Shown piece after piece: positions 28,749 to 38,027 of a stretch of DNA of 64,000 bases (its first letter is position 1; each line of letters starts with the position of its first letter). Origin of the DNA: Marinobacter alexandrii (GTDB taxonomy: Bacteria > Bacteroidota > Bacteroidia > Cytophagales > Cyclobacteriaceae); NCBI GenBank assembly GCA_039984955.1, contig JBDWTN010000005.1, forward strand, positions 186,001 to 250,000. The letters run 5' to 3'. A program made the position numbers and the translations under genes. The notes under the pieces were generated by a model that saw nothing but the letters and a program-made list of their open reading frames with translations, ran no database searches and had not been told where the DNA came from.

Positions 28749-29741
28749 TTATGCAGCAAGTATGTAGTTCTTTCCCTCTACATAGCCTTGCTCATTAAGA
28801 AAGGCTCGTATTTCATCTCTAGCGCCTCTATTAGAAACGTAAGAAACAATGAAGCATTTATCAGGTGTTGGAATGTTACTAAAATGAAGAATACCAGGTT
28901 GTTTCTTTACATCTATGTAATCAGAAATGACGATTCCTTCAGATAGTAAAAGGTCACTTCTTCTTCTAGATAACCTTCCGGCACCCCAAACAATTATTTC
29001 GGGATGATGAACATTATTTTTCTTCAACCATTTTGCTAAATATTTCGCCTTAATACTGAAAAAAGCGTCTGGTCTGTAAATAGGATTGGTACGAGTAAGC
29101 CTAGTATCACTATCCCTCCATTCAAGTACTAAATGATCTACTTTCTCCATTAACACACTATTTTCTTGAAAACGAAGAAATAGTTCGTAATCTTCAGGAA
29201 AAGAGCCATTTGAGTATATTCCGTATTTTGTGAATACCTCTTTTCTAAACATTATTGAAGGGTTTGCCAATGGAAATTCAACGAATTGATTTAGCGAAAT
29301 GTCCTTTTCGGATTGAATGGTGTTGAGCCAAGAAACATAATACTTGAATCCTTCATTTTTAGCATCTCCTTTATATGATATCAGTCCTGAAACAACATCG
29401 AGGTGTGGCCGTGACTTGAATTTGTTCAACTGATGCTCCAATCGACTCGAATATGAAATATCATCTGCATCCATCCTCGCGATAAACTCTCCTTTGCATT
29501 GTTCTATGCCTGCATTTGCAGCATAAACAACTCCTCTTTTAGGTTCTTGAATAAGCCTCACATTGGCATGAGAGCAGTATGCTTGGGCTACTGTAAGAGA
29601 ATCATCCGTTGATTCATTATCAATCAAAATCAATTCAAAATCCCTAAATGTTTGATTGAGTATGCTTTGAATAGCTGCTTCTAAAAATGAAGCATTGTAA
29701 AAAGGAAGAATGACAGAAACTAATGGATTAGCCTCCTCCAT
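28749..29741 (-). CDS. Family 2 glycosyltransferase
   Basis: From the ATG at 29741 the protein opens EEANPLVSVILPFYNA, the GT2 nucleotide-binding start. The open frame extends to 29810, but those 23 Lys/Arg residues are probably an artefact of overlap with the upstream gene. IDNESTDDS and the metal-binding D-x-D in ARMDADD (GT-A fold) are present. A C-terminal section of about 90 residues may be an accessory domain. It would add a sugar from a nucleotide donor to a cell-surface glycan; substrate is unknown. It overlaps the preceding gene by 14 bp. Confidence 0.88.
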   Translation of the reverse strand: MEEANPLVSVILPFYNASFLEAAIQSILNQTFRDFELILIDNESTDDSLTVAQAYCSHANVRLIQEPKRGVVYAANAGIEQCKGEFIARMDADDISYSSRLEHQLNKFKSRPHLDVVSGLISYKGDAKNEGFKYYVSWLNTIQSEKDISLNQFVEFPLANPSIMFRKEVFTKYGIYSNGSFPEDYELFLRFQENSVLMEKVDHLVLEWRDSDTRLTRTNPIYRPDAFFSIKAKYLAKWLKKNNVHHPEIIVWGAGRLSRRRSDLLLSEGIVISDYIDVKKQPGILHFSNIPTPDKCFIVSYVSNRGARDEIRAFLNEQGYVEGKNYILAA

Positions 29742-30552
29742 TTTCTTCTTCGCTCTCTTCTTCAGTTGTTGCTTCCTCTGGAGCAGGGGCCTCCTCAGGG
29801 GTTTCTTCAACAGGAGGCATTTCGGGCTTCTTTTTCTTTTTGAAAAGGCGTTTGAAAAATGGCTCTTTTGTAGTTTGTAAAGAATCTGGAAGAACCTGTC
29901 CTCCTAATGTATCTAAGGGTGCTGGCTGAGGTTTAGGACGGTTATCAATGAATAAATACGAATAGTATTTATTGTAATACTCTTGTTCTACATTGAAATT
30001 ATCGCTGGGATCATATCCATAAAGATATTTGGTTTCTTCTTTAGCAGCTACAGGCTGGGTAGCTAAGGAATCTGAAGATAAAGAATCCATAGCGACAGAT
30101 AAAGAATCTACACCAAGGGAGTCTGCAAAGTCGGACGCCACAAAGTCATTGGAGACAGGTTCCGGTCCTAGAACATTCTCCATTGGGGCGGTACGCATCT
30201 GATATTTTTTAATTGGATACGGTGTGTTTTTAATAATTCCATACTTCGTTCGCTTTTGAACTCTCCATGGAACCACTTTCTCTCCTGCATAGGCATAATA
30301 ATCAGTCTTTGGTTGCTCTACTAATCCTTGTGCTACGGTAACGCCTAATGTATCTTCTACTGATGGACTCTCTCCTCTTTGCTTAGCTAAAAATTGAGTT
30401 CGCGTATTTTCGTCTAACTGCCAGACGTATGAGAAATATGCATTTCTTGTGGAATCATCAAGTATGTAGGTACTCTGAAAGGCAGGACATATCACTCTGT
30501 CTTGACAAGACATTAGTGAGGCATAACACAAAACGACGAACAGTCTCTTCAT
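29728..30552 (-). CDS. Lipoprotein with acidic, proline-rich tail
   Basis: A 274-residue protein with lipobox ASLMSC (lipid cysteine at residue 16). The middle contains repeated DSL tracts (DSLGVDSLSVAMDSLSSDSL). The end has a lysine cluster (KRLFKKKKKP) followed by about 35 mostly Glu and Pro residues ending ENGGG. Low complexity implies an extended region, perhaps spanning periplasm or peptidoglycan. I do not recognise a family. A -7 element lies 32 bp upstream. Confidence 0.68.
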   Translation of the reverse strand: MKRLFVVLCYASLMSCQDRVICPAFQSTYILDDSTRNAYFSYVWQLDENTRTQFLAKQRGESPSVEDTLGVTVAQGLVEQPKTDYYAYAGEKVVPWRVQKRTKYGIIKNTPYPIKKYQMRTAPMENVLGPEPVSNDFVASDFADSLGVDSLSVAMDSLSSDSLATQPVAAKEETKYLYGYDPSDNFNVEQEYYNKYYSYLFIDNRPKPQPAPLDTLGGQVLPDSLQTTKEPFFKRLFKKKKKPEMPPVEETPEEAPAPEEATTEEESEEENGGG

Positions 30553-30583
30553 AGAGATGATTGTGACAAGCAGGGATTTGGAT

Positions 30584-30591
30584 CAAAAATA
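30584..30591 (-). promoter_or_regulatory. -7 promoter element for the 274-residue lipoprotein gene
   Basis: The minus strand reads TATTTTTG, a perfect TAnnTTTG. No TTG was found at the right distance upstream. Confidence 0.4.
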
Positions 30592-30646
30592 GGTGTAATT
30601 TCTCATATCATGGTAAATGAACGACGAAATTGAACTTTTAGTAGAT

Positions 30647-31348
30647 TTATCTGGATGAAAGATTGTTAAACACATGATCATACATCTGATCAATCCACAT
30701 TTCGTACATTTTACCTGAAGGATGTAGCCCGTCAGAAGCGATCAATGATGGATCATCTTTGGCTTTTCGTGACCCAACAGTTATGTTAATATATTTCACA
30801 TCTCTTAGTGTAGTGATCTTTTCAGCTATCGCATTGAAGCTATCTAATTCACGAGAAATTTTTTCGGCATCAAGCAATTTCTTTTTTGCAAATGGTGTCA
30901 CTCCATAATCTGGAATTGAAATCACAAAAACATTATGTGGATTACCTCCAGCTAACTTAATTGCCTGATCCAATAGATCTTTAAACTCTCTTTCATACTC
31001 ATCAGCAGGATATCCTCTGTATTGATTATTGACTCCAATAAGTAAGGAGACGATATCATAGGTACCTTCAACATCAGCTTTCACGATTCCTGATTTAAGC
31101 TCATCGGTTGTCCAGCCTGTTGTTGCGACAATTACAGGATCGATTTTGATAGAGTCTTTCCTTAATCGTTTAGCTAACTGAACTGGCCAGCGCTCATCTA
31201 CATTTACGGCTTCTCCAATTGTGTAAGAGTCACCCAAAGCCAAATGGATGAATCCTTCATTTGTCATAGGATCTGATTTTTTCGTAGCGCAAGAAGCTAA
31301 AATATATAGGGTAAAAATGAATAAAAAACGCATGATTAGGGATTTCAT
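30647..31348 (-). CDS. SGNH/GDSL-family lipoprotein hydrolase
   Basis: A 233-residue lipoprotein (lipobox YILASC, cysteine 20). Block I is LALGDSYT with nucleophile S41. Block III is IGVNNQ, supplying the oxyanion asparagine. Block V is the D-G-L-H near the C-terminus (catalytic Asp and His). This family includes esterases, thioesterases and glycan deacetylases acting at the cell envelope. An internal Met at residue 6 could be the real start. It begins 23 bp after the acyl-CoA oxidase-like gene and is probably in the same transcript. Confidence 0.87.
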   Translation of the reverse strand: MKSLIMRFLFIFTLYILASCATKKSDPMTNEGFIHLALGDSYTIGEAVNVDERWPVQLAKRLRKDSIKIDPVIVATTGWTTDELKSGIVKADVEGTYDIVSLLIGVNNQYRGYPADEYEREFKDLLDQAIKLAGGNPHNVFVISIPDYGVTPFAKKKLLDAEKISRELDSFNAIAEKITTLRDVKYINITVGSRKAKDDPSLIASDGLHPSGKMYEMWIDQMYDHVFNNLSSR

Positions 31349-31371
31349 GCAAGGTACTTATTTTATGAGAA

Positions 31372-33666
31372 TCAATCCAAAGCTATAGGTGCACTTAAGC
31401 AGTTATCAGGAATATTGAATGCATCAACTAAAGCAACAGCATCTTGCCTTACTTCCCAACATAGCTGATTGATCATCTTTCTAATGGCCTTTGTTTTGGT
31501 GCCAGACATGTAATCATGCTCGAGGTACCATCCTTTATTTTTTTCTATCTGACTCAATGCAAAAAGCTGACAAAGTCTATTCAATGTGTTTTTGCAATCT
31601 TCATCAGAAGTTTGATCAACCTGTTCTATGAATTTTTCGAGTATAAGTCGCTCAACGTACGCATATCCAACATTAACCATATGAAATTGTGTTTGATTGA
31701 ATGCATCAAATGAGTCCATCCCCAAGTCCAGATGCTTTTTAAAGCGTTTAGCAGCCGAAGTTAATATGTCTTTTTCTCGATACTCAAAAGCACTCAGGTG
31801 AAAATCCGAATCAAGTAAATGCTCAGCGTCCGTATTTCTTACAATGATTGGATTCATTTCTGTAATCCCAGTTTTAGCTTTTTCTGCTACATAATTAAGC
31901 ATCCCAAAGAAATTGATGTAACTGAATTCTTTTTTGAACTCAGACAACCTTCCTTTGGCAACTAACTGCATCAATACTGTATTGTCACCTTCGAATGTGG
32001 TATACACATCTGTATCGTTCTTCAAACGATCAATTCGATTCTCAGAAAGATATCCTTTTCCGCCACAAGCTTCTCTGCATTCCTGAAGTGTATGTGTCGT
32101 GTTCCAGGTTGACCAGGCTTTTAATCCTGCAGCCATTGCTTCGATCTCTTGCATTTCTTCTTCCTTCCGATTGAGAAATCGATTGGTCACATATTGCAAA
32201 GCAAAATGGGAAGCATAGCTGTTTGCGAGTAAGGGCATTAATCTCCTTTGATGGGATCGATAGTTCAATACAGGTACTTCGCTTCCATTTTCAGGGCCAA
32301 ATTGTCTCCGTCTATCTCCATGTTTAATTGCAATTGTCAATCCGGATTTTGAAGCACTTAGCCCCGAACGTGGAATCCCTATTCTACCCCCTACCAATGT
32401 CCCCAGCATTGTAAAAAAACGACGATTATCACTGGCTATCGGGCTTTGAAATTGTCCATCTTCATCTATGCTGGCATATCTATCTAGCATACTATCATAT
32501 GGTATTTCGACTTGATCAAACCATATCCGTCCATTATCTACTCCATTCAAGCCCATCTTTCTTCCACAATCTTCAATTTTCACTCCTTCTACGAATTTGG
32601 ATGATTCCTCTCTCAATGGCACAATGAATGCATTCACTCCATAGTCAGTCCCATCAATGATTAACTTTGCAAAAACGGTAGCCATCTGACCATGTAGTGC
32701 CGCGTTTCCTATATACTCTTTGCCTGCCTTATGATTAGGTGTATGAATAGTGAAAGACCTCTTTTCATGATGGTAAGTAGCTGTGGTCTCAAGTCCTTTT
32801 ACATTCGACCCGTGTCCTGTTTCTGTCATTGCAAAACAGCCAGGCAGAGCCATAGAACCAATAGCTTTTAAGTACTTTTTATGATGTTTCTTCGTACCAA
32901 GAAAAAACACACTCATCCCCCATAGTCCAAATTGTACACCGAATTTAATTACCGTGCTTAAATCATGATATGAAAGTGTTTCCATGATAGCAAAGTATTT
33001 TTTCATATTACCTTCTCCTCCAAATTCTTCAGGAAAAGCCATTGATCCAAAACCTTGATCTGCTAAAAGCTTGCACCAAGTGAATACTTTTTCACGGTAT
33101 GTAGGGAGATCATTCGTTTCCAGATAATTAAAAGTTGGATCTGCCAGAACTTTCTTTACCCGCTCAATGATCTCATGATTATCTCCATCTAAAATATGAG
33201 TCATTTTATCGACTTCAAAAGACGGGTTTGTTTTCAGACCTTCAATTAAGGTCTTCGGTTTCTTCGATTGAAGATGGTAAGATGATTCATCAGATACAAT
33301 CCCCAGTATTTCTTCAATCTCTTTCAATGAATTCTTAAGTTCAGAACTTATATCTGTACCTTTTAATTTCGAAAGCTTAATGCCAATATCAACTAAGCTA
33401 TCATTTAATTCGAGTTCTAATTCATTGATTTTCTGTTTCCAGGTCTTAAGTTCTTTAGGACTTGGAGGATTCATTGGATTCAGAAATGATCTGAGAAAGA
33501 CATTTTCTTTTTCTGAAAGCCAAACCTGCTTTTTGATATAAGAATCAATTGACGAAATCTCAGAAGGAAGAAGAATAGCATCAGCCCACGCCATATAAAA
33601 AAGTGGAAAGAAACTATACAAAGAAGGGTTGTCTTGGAGTAATGGAGAGTTTATAGATTCCGTCAT
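31372..33666 (-). CDS. Acyl-CoA oxidase/dehydrogenase-like flavoprotein
   Basis: At 764 residues it is far longer than ordinary acyl-CoA dehydrogenases (about 380) and matches the acyl-CoA oxidase class. An N-terminal helical extension is followed by the FAD/substrate segment GCFAMTETGHGSNVKGLET and a beta domain. The C-terminal helical domains contain EACGGKGYLSENRI and DTDVYTTFEGDNTVLMQLVA, typical of that class. It would introduce the trans-2 double bond in fatty acyl-CoA beta-oxidation. Whether electrons go to O2 or ETF cannot be decided from sequence. Confidence 0.88.
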   Translation of the reverse strand: MTESINSPLLQDNPSLYSFFPLFYMAWADAILLPSEISSIDSYIKKQVWLSEKENVFLRSFLNPMNPPSPKELKTWKQKINELELELNDSLVDIGIKLSKLKGTDISSELKNSLKEIEEILGIVSDESSYHLQSKKPKTLIEGLKTNPSFEVDKMTHILDGDNHEIIERVKKVLADPTFNYLETNDLPTYREKVFTWCKLLADQGFGSMAFPEEFGGEGNMKKYFAIMETLSYHDLSTVIKFGVQFGLWGMSVFFLGTKKHHKKYLKAIGSMALPGCFAMTETGHGSNVKGLETTATYHHEKRSFTIHTPNHKAGKEYIGNAALHGQMATVFAKLIIDGTDYGVNAFIVPLREESSKFVEGVKIEDCGRKMGLNGVDNGRIWFDQVEIPYDSMLDRYASIDEDGQFQSPIASDNRRFFTMLGTLVGGRIGIPRSGLSASKSGLTIAIKHGDRRRQFGPENGSEVPVLNYRSHQRRLMPLLANSYASHFALQYVTNRFLNRKEEEMQEIEAMAAGLKAWSTWNTTHTLQECREACGGKGYLSENRIDRLKNDTDVYTTFEGDNTVLMQLVAKGRLSEFKKEFSYINFFGMLNYVAEKAKTGITEMNPIIVRNTDAEHLLDSDFHLSAFEYREKDILTSAAKRFKKHLDLGMDSFDAFNQTQFHMVNVGYAYVERLILEKFIEQVDQTSDEDCKNTLNRLCQLFALSQIEKNKGWYLEHDYMSGTKTKAIRKMINQLCWEVRQDAVALVDAFNIPDNCLSAPIALD

Positions 33667-33732
33667 GGTTTTATTTATCTGTTCAATTTAGTTACTACTT
33701 AAACATAGTATGGTTTCAAAGTCGCTTAGGAA

Positions 33733-34017
33733 TCATAAGACGTCCCTCAACTCTTCATGTTTACTAAAGACAGATCTGGCAAATGGGCAAAGAGGCACAA
33801 TACTAATTCCTTTTTTTCTTGCATCTTCAACTGCTTTTATCACTAGTTTCTCTCCCATTCCTGAACCACGATATTCATCACTCACGTCTGTGTGATCTAT
33901 AATGATCCTATCTGTTCCGGCTACAGAGTAGGTCATTTCAGCCACTCTTTTACCATCAATTTCTACATAGTATGACCCTTTTGTATCGGATTCTTGATTT
34001 TTCACTTCGTAACTCAT
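33733..34017 (-). CDS. GNAT-family N-acetyltransferase (short YjdJ-type)
   Basis: From the ATG at 34017 the protein is 94 residues, the usual length for this compact GNAT subfamily. It has the acetyl-CoA loop YRGSGMGEKLV and the C-terminal IVPLCPFARSVF signature. The frame is open to 34194, but the longer start would overlap the divergent cyclase gene. The extra 59 residues lack family features, so the shorter start is preferred. The substrate is unknown. Confidence 0.78.
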   Translation of the reverse strand: MSYEVKNQESDTKGSYYVEIDGKRVAEMTYSVAGTDRIIIDHTDVSDEYRGSGMGEKLVIKAVEDARKKGISIVPLCPFARSVFSKHEELRDVL

Positions 34018-34171
34018 GACAGAAAGATAGTGAGTGATTTCATCTGTATGTAAAAACTTTACAATTTTATCCCTCAAATAAGGCTCTAGAATATTATTAC
34101 CTGTCGTTAATCCTAAATGTTTGAAATTGCGTTTGTTATGATAAACACGTAATACCTTACCTACTATCAGC

Positions 34172-35254
34172 TTGAATCTATCTATCAAATCCAACTATAT
34201 AAAGTCACTTATACGTCAGTTTATATTTTGGACTCCTGCTATTGTATTCTGGACACTCATGAGAGAGTTTGGGCAAGAGATCATTCGTCCTGGAGGACTT
34301 GAACCACTCACCTTTACTCAACAAATCAGGTTTCATTTGGCCCTGGGGTTAATGGCTGGACTTATTTTTGGATCGCTTCAGTTTTTTTTTGAAAAATATA
34401 TTTACAAAAGAGTCTCCTTTGGCAAGACAATAATTATTGGTTCCGTTAGCTCGTTGATTTCCATTTTCTTGTTAGTCACATTTGGATTTAGGGCCTTTTC
34501 AAAGATTACCCAAATTGATTTTGATTGGGAGCTTTATCAAGAGTTTGTTTTTTCTAGGCAGATGATACTTTTGATTGTTTACATTTTTATCGTTGGGTTC
34601 CTCATTGATTTTTTTAAGGAAGTTGATAAAAAGTTTGGTCCAGGTAATTTGTGGAAGATGCTAAGAGGTGAATTTTACCACCCAAAAGAGGAGCACAGAA
34701 TATTCATGTTTTTGGATTTAAAGAGCTCAACTACCATTGCAGAACAGCTTGGCCATCATAAATACAGCCGATTGATCCAAAGTTGCTTTTATGATGTTTC
34801 TGATCTTGTCATAGAGCACAAAGCGCATATCTATCAATATGTAGGTGATGAGATCGTGTTGAGTTGGTCTATTGAAGAAGGCTTAAAAGATCTAAACTGC
34901 ATTCGGTTTTACTTCAAATATCGAGACTTACTTGAGAGCAAAAGAAACTATTATGAGTCCAAATTTGGGGTAGTACCTCAATTCAAAGCAGGCCTTGAAA
35001 TGGGTCGAGTAATGGTAGCTGAAGTCGGAGAAATAAAAAGAGAAATTGCCTACCACGGAGATGTGTTAAATACCGCTGCAAGAATTCAGGCTTGTTGCAA
35101 TGAATTCAATAGAAAAGTATTAATCTCTGAAAATTTAGAAAACGCCTTAAGCGAAATCACAGATAGTGAGTACGAACTGATGGGGGATATTCAACTGAAG
35201 GGCAAAAGCAAAAACCTTAAGATTTATGCCGTCAGTGATCTATCTATGGCATAA
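34172..35254 (+). CDS. Membrane-bound class III adenylate/guanylate cyclase
   Basis: The 360-residue protein starts at a TTG. Its N-terminal half has four likely membrane helices (about residues 14-30, 52-72, 85-105 and 128-150). The cyclase domain has both metal-binding aspartates (D182 in FLDLKSS, D226 in YVGDEIV) and the transition-state pair N300 and R304 (VLNTAAR). The catalytic site therefore looks intact. It should make cAMP or cGMP in response to a membrane or redox cue. No receptor or effector gene is adjacent. Confidence 0.85.
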   Translation: MNLSIKSNYIKSLIRQFIFWTPAIVFWTLMREFGQEIIRPGGLEPLTFTQQIRFHLALGLMAGLIFGSLQFFFEKYIYKRVSFGKTIIIGSVSSLISIFLLVTFGFRAFSKITQIDFDWELYQEFVFSRQMILLIVYIFIVGFLIDFFKEVDKKFGPGNLWKMLRGEFYHPKEEHRIFMFLDLKSSTTIAEQLGHHKYSRLIQSCFYDVSDLVIEHKAHIYQYVGDEIVLSWSIEEGLKDLNCIRFYFKYRDLLESKRNYYESKFGVVPQFKAGLEMGRVMVAEVGEIKREIAYHGDVLNTAARIQACCNEFNRKVLISENLENALSEITDSEYELMGDIQLKGKSKNLKIYAVSDLSMA

Positions 35255-35262
35255 GACTTAAG

Positions 35263-35622
35263 TCAGCTAAGCTTACCTAACTCTTCTTTGACTTTTAAGG
35301 TGAGTTTCTCTACAATCAAATCATAACTATGATTGATCAAGGATTTCATTAGGTCGTCGGGCACACTACCATCCGTATCTACAGAGTTCCATTGCTTCTT
35401 ATTCATGTGATAGCCCGGCCTTATTGATCCATCGTATTTTTCCCTTAGCTCTATAGCGTACTCAGGATCGCACTTCAAGTTGATGAAATCAAATATATCA
35501 ATGCCGGTAATCGCATAAACCTTCCCCATCACTTTGAATACAAGCGTATCAGGGCCAAAGGGAGTCTCTTCGGTAGTTCCTGGCTTTGTTAAGCAGTAAT
35601 CTCTGAATTCTTCGATGTTCAT
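35263..35622 (-). CDS. MmcQ/YjbR family protein
   Basis: A 119-residue protein opening NIEEFRDYCLTKPGTTEETPFG, with KVMGKVYAI and the typical W-N-S-V-D box followed by a helical end. This is the CyaY-like-fold MmcQ/YjbR family, often called DNA-binding though direct evidence is thin. It converges on the cyclase gene with only 8 bp between stops. Confidence 0.9.
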   Translation of the reverse strand: MNIEEFRDYCLTKPGTTEETPFGPDTLVFKVMGKVYAITGIDIFDFINLKCDPEYAIELREKYDGSIRPGYHMNKKQWNSVDTDGSVPDDLMKSLINHSYDLIVEKLTLKVKEELGKLS

Positions 35623-35718
35623 GATATGAAGTTAATGATTTTATGTAGAGCGGTATTTGATGATCTACCATTTTATTAAAATAATTATAATCAATTATTT
35701 TTAGACTAATCTAAATTT

Positions 35719-35748
35719 TTGATATGTTAAGCCTAATATTTAGTTTTG
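35719..35748 (+). promoter_or_regulatory. Promoter of the CGVC-type TonB receptor
   Basis: TTG at 35719-35721 and TAGTTTTG at 35741-35748 are separated by 19 bp, a full match to the Bacteroidetes consensus. Just downstream ATCAC and GTGAT flank 12 bp (about 35753-35774), a possible regulatory inverted repeat overlapping the start codon. Confidence 0.65.
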
Positions 35749-35774
35749 CATAATCACATCATTAAAGTGGTGAT

Positions 35775-38027
35775 ATGAAGTATCTACTATTTTCTTTTCT
35801 GTTCACCCCAACTTTTCTCATAGGACAGCATTCTATTTCAGGAAAAATAACTTCAGATGATGAAGGGTTTCCGGGAGCAACTGTCAGATTACTAAACACA
35901 GAATACGGAACAATCACATTGGTTGATGGTAGCTTTAAAATAACAGATATACCTAGTGGAGATTATCAATTAGAGGTACGTTCAGTAGGTTTTAAAATTT
36001 CAAAAAGATCAATCACAGTTCCCACATCTGAGAATATCAACATAGAACTTGAAGAAAGCACGTTAGCCATGGATGAAGTAATCGTTACGGGAACTATGAA
36101 CCCCACGTTTGTTTCACAATCTCCTGTAAAGGTCGAAGTAGTGACAGCCAAACACTTAAGCACCTATATTCCAACTGCTGCTACAAGTATTGTTGAAGGT
36201 ATCTCCCTCGTTAACGGCGTACAGGAAGTGACTGCATGTGGTGTTTGCTTTACAAATAGCATCTCAATCAATGGCTTGCCTGGTCCATACACGGCCATTC
36301 TGATGGATGGCTCTCCTATTTATGGTAATCTGGCTTCAGTCTATGGATTGAATGGAATTCCCAGCATGATTATCGACCGATTTGAAGTAATTAAAGGACC
36401 TAGTTCTACCTTGTATGGATCAGAGGCCGTTGCTGGTGTAATCAACATCATTACCAAAGATCCTTCTTCTCAGCCAAGGTTCTCCGCAGATGCCATGGGC
36501 ACCTCTCATGGTGAGTCCTTTGGGAATTTTTCTTTGGCGCCCATGATTGGAAAATCTTCCGGTTACATTGGATTGAATTATGCCTATATAAACGATTTTG
36601 ATGATGAAAATGAAGATGGGTTTGGGGATAATATCAACTTGGACCGTATTTCTTTGTTCACCAAGTGGAACATCAATCGAGCTTCCGGAAAACGGTTTAC
36701 CATTTCTGGGAAGTACTATTATGAAGACCGAAGAAACGGTGTGGAAGATTTCTTAAAAGATCGCAATTATCGAACCCTCCGTGGAAGTGATGAAATTTAC
36801 GGAGAAAGTATCTACACCAATCGCTTTGAGCTTTTTGGAACTTACGAATTGGCGTTATCAGAAAATATTAAAATTGACTATTCATTCAGTACACATGATC
36901 AGGATAGCTACTATGGTGCCGATTACTACAAAGCTTCACAGGATATCGCTTTCACCAATTTCATCTGGAATAAGCCACTGAGTAATCATGATTTGACAAC
37001 TGGTATCACCTCTCGCTATCAAAGCTATGATGACAATACTGTGGCGACAGAGAATAATGGCACTAACCAACCTGATGATCAATACATACCTGGCTTGTTT
37101 GTTCAAGATGAGTGGGAGATCTCTAAAAAATTCACAGCCTTATCTGGAGTTAGGCTAGATCATTACTCCGATCATGGAGTGATTGCTGCACCGAGGCTAA
37201 ACTTGAAATTTAAGCCAAGTGAATGGACTACACTTCGATCCAACTTTGGAACAGGATTCCGAATTGTCAATCTTTTTACTGAAGATCATGCCTTTGTGAC
37301 TGGTCAACGAGAAGTCATTATTGAAGAAGAGCTACAACCAGAAGAATCCTACAACTTCTCTCTCAATGCGAATCATGTGTACACCATAGGAGCTAGTCAG
37401 GGCATGATAGACGTGGACGCATTTTATACGTATTTCACCAATAAAATTACTCCTGATTATGAAACGGAAGGCCAAATCACTTATTCAAATACGGATGGTT
37501 TTGCTATCAGTAGAGGAATCGGAATTAACATCCAACAGGAAATGTCATTTCCTCTAGCGTTCAATATTGGATTGAATCTACAAGAGGTTACTGAAACAGA
37601 GAATGACGAAACCAAGGATATTGAGTTTGCACCGCAATGGACAGGTATTTTAACTGCAAACTATACTATCAAGTCTGCAAAGATGACACTAGGATATACA
37701 GCTCGTTTGACTGGGCCCATGGCACTTCCTGTAGTATTTGATTTAGATGAAAATAGCAATCCAATGCTTTCATCAAGACCCACTTCTTCTCCTACATTTG
37801 GTATTCACAACCTTCAGGTTTCAAAGAATTTGAATAAGGGGTGGTCTATATACGGAGGCTTGCAGAATATATTTGATTATAAGCAACCATGGTCTCCAGT
37901 TGTTGGGACCAATGATCCAAATGCTAATTTTGGGTTTAGCGATAGCTTCGATACAGCGTATGCCTATGCCCCCATACACGGAAGGGAATTTTACTTAGGA
38001 ATTAGTTGGAATCTTGCAAGAAATTAG
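35775..38027 (+). CDS. TonB-dependent outer-membrane receptor with CGVC plug motif
   Basis: A 750-residue receptor. It has a signal peptide (residues 1-18), an N-terminal carboxypeptidase-regulatory-like domain (about 19-98) and a plug that begins after MDEVIVTG and includes IKGPSSTLYGSEAVAGVINI. A 22-strand-type barrel follows, ending FYLGISWNLARN. The plug carries two close cysteines, C155 and C158 (CGVC), next to SISINGLPGPYTA. A thiol pair there could bind a metal or metallophore, or form a disulfide. Imported substrate is unknown; metal or chelate is my best guess. The stop overlaps the stop of the convergent gene. Confidence 0.9.
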   Translation: MKYLLFSFLFTPTFLIGQHSISGKITSDDEGFPGATVRLLNTEYGTITLVDGSFKITDIPSGDYQLEVRSVGFKISKRSITVPTSENINIELEESTLAMDEVIVTGTMNPTFVSQSPVKVEVVTAKHLSTYIPTAATSIVEGISLVNGVQEVTACGVCFTNSISINGLPGPYTAILMDGSPIYGNLASVYGLNGIPSMIIDRFEVIKGPSSTLYGSEAVAGVINIITKDPSSQPRFSADAMGTSHGESFGNFSLAPMIGKSSGYIGLNYAYINDFDDENEDGFGDNINLDRISLFTKWNINRASGKRFTISGKYYYEDRRNGVEDFLKDRNYRTLRGSDEIYGESIYTNRFELFGTYELALSENIKIDYSFSTHDQDSYYGADYYKASQDIAFTNFIWNKPLSNHDLTTGITSRYQSYDDNTVATENNGTNQPDDQYIPGLFVQDEWEISKKFTALSGVRLDHYSDHGVIAAPRLNLKFKPSEWTTLRSNFGTGFRIVNLFTEDHAFVTGQREVIIEEELQPEESYNFSLNANHVYTIGASQGMIDVDAFYTYFTNKITPDYETEGQITYSNTDGFAISRGIGINIQQEMSFPLAFNIGLNLQEVTETENDETKDIEFAPQWTGILTANYTIKSAKMTLGYTARLTGPMALPVVFDLDENSNPMLSSRPTSSPTFGIHNLQVSKNLNKGWSIYGGLQNIFDYKQPWSPVVGTNDPNANFGFSDSFDTAYAYAPIHGREFYLGISWNLARN

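Noticed and set aside
34018-34194. 59-residue N-terminal extension of the GNAT protein
   Set aside because: Would overlap the divergent cyclase start and lacks family features; the 94-residue form has the usual length.
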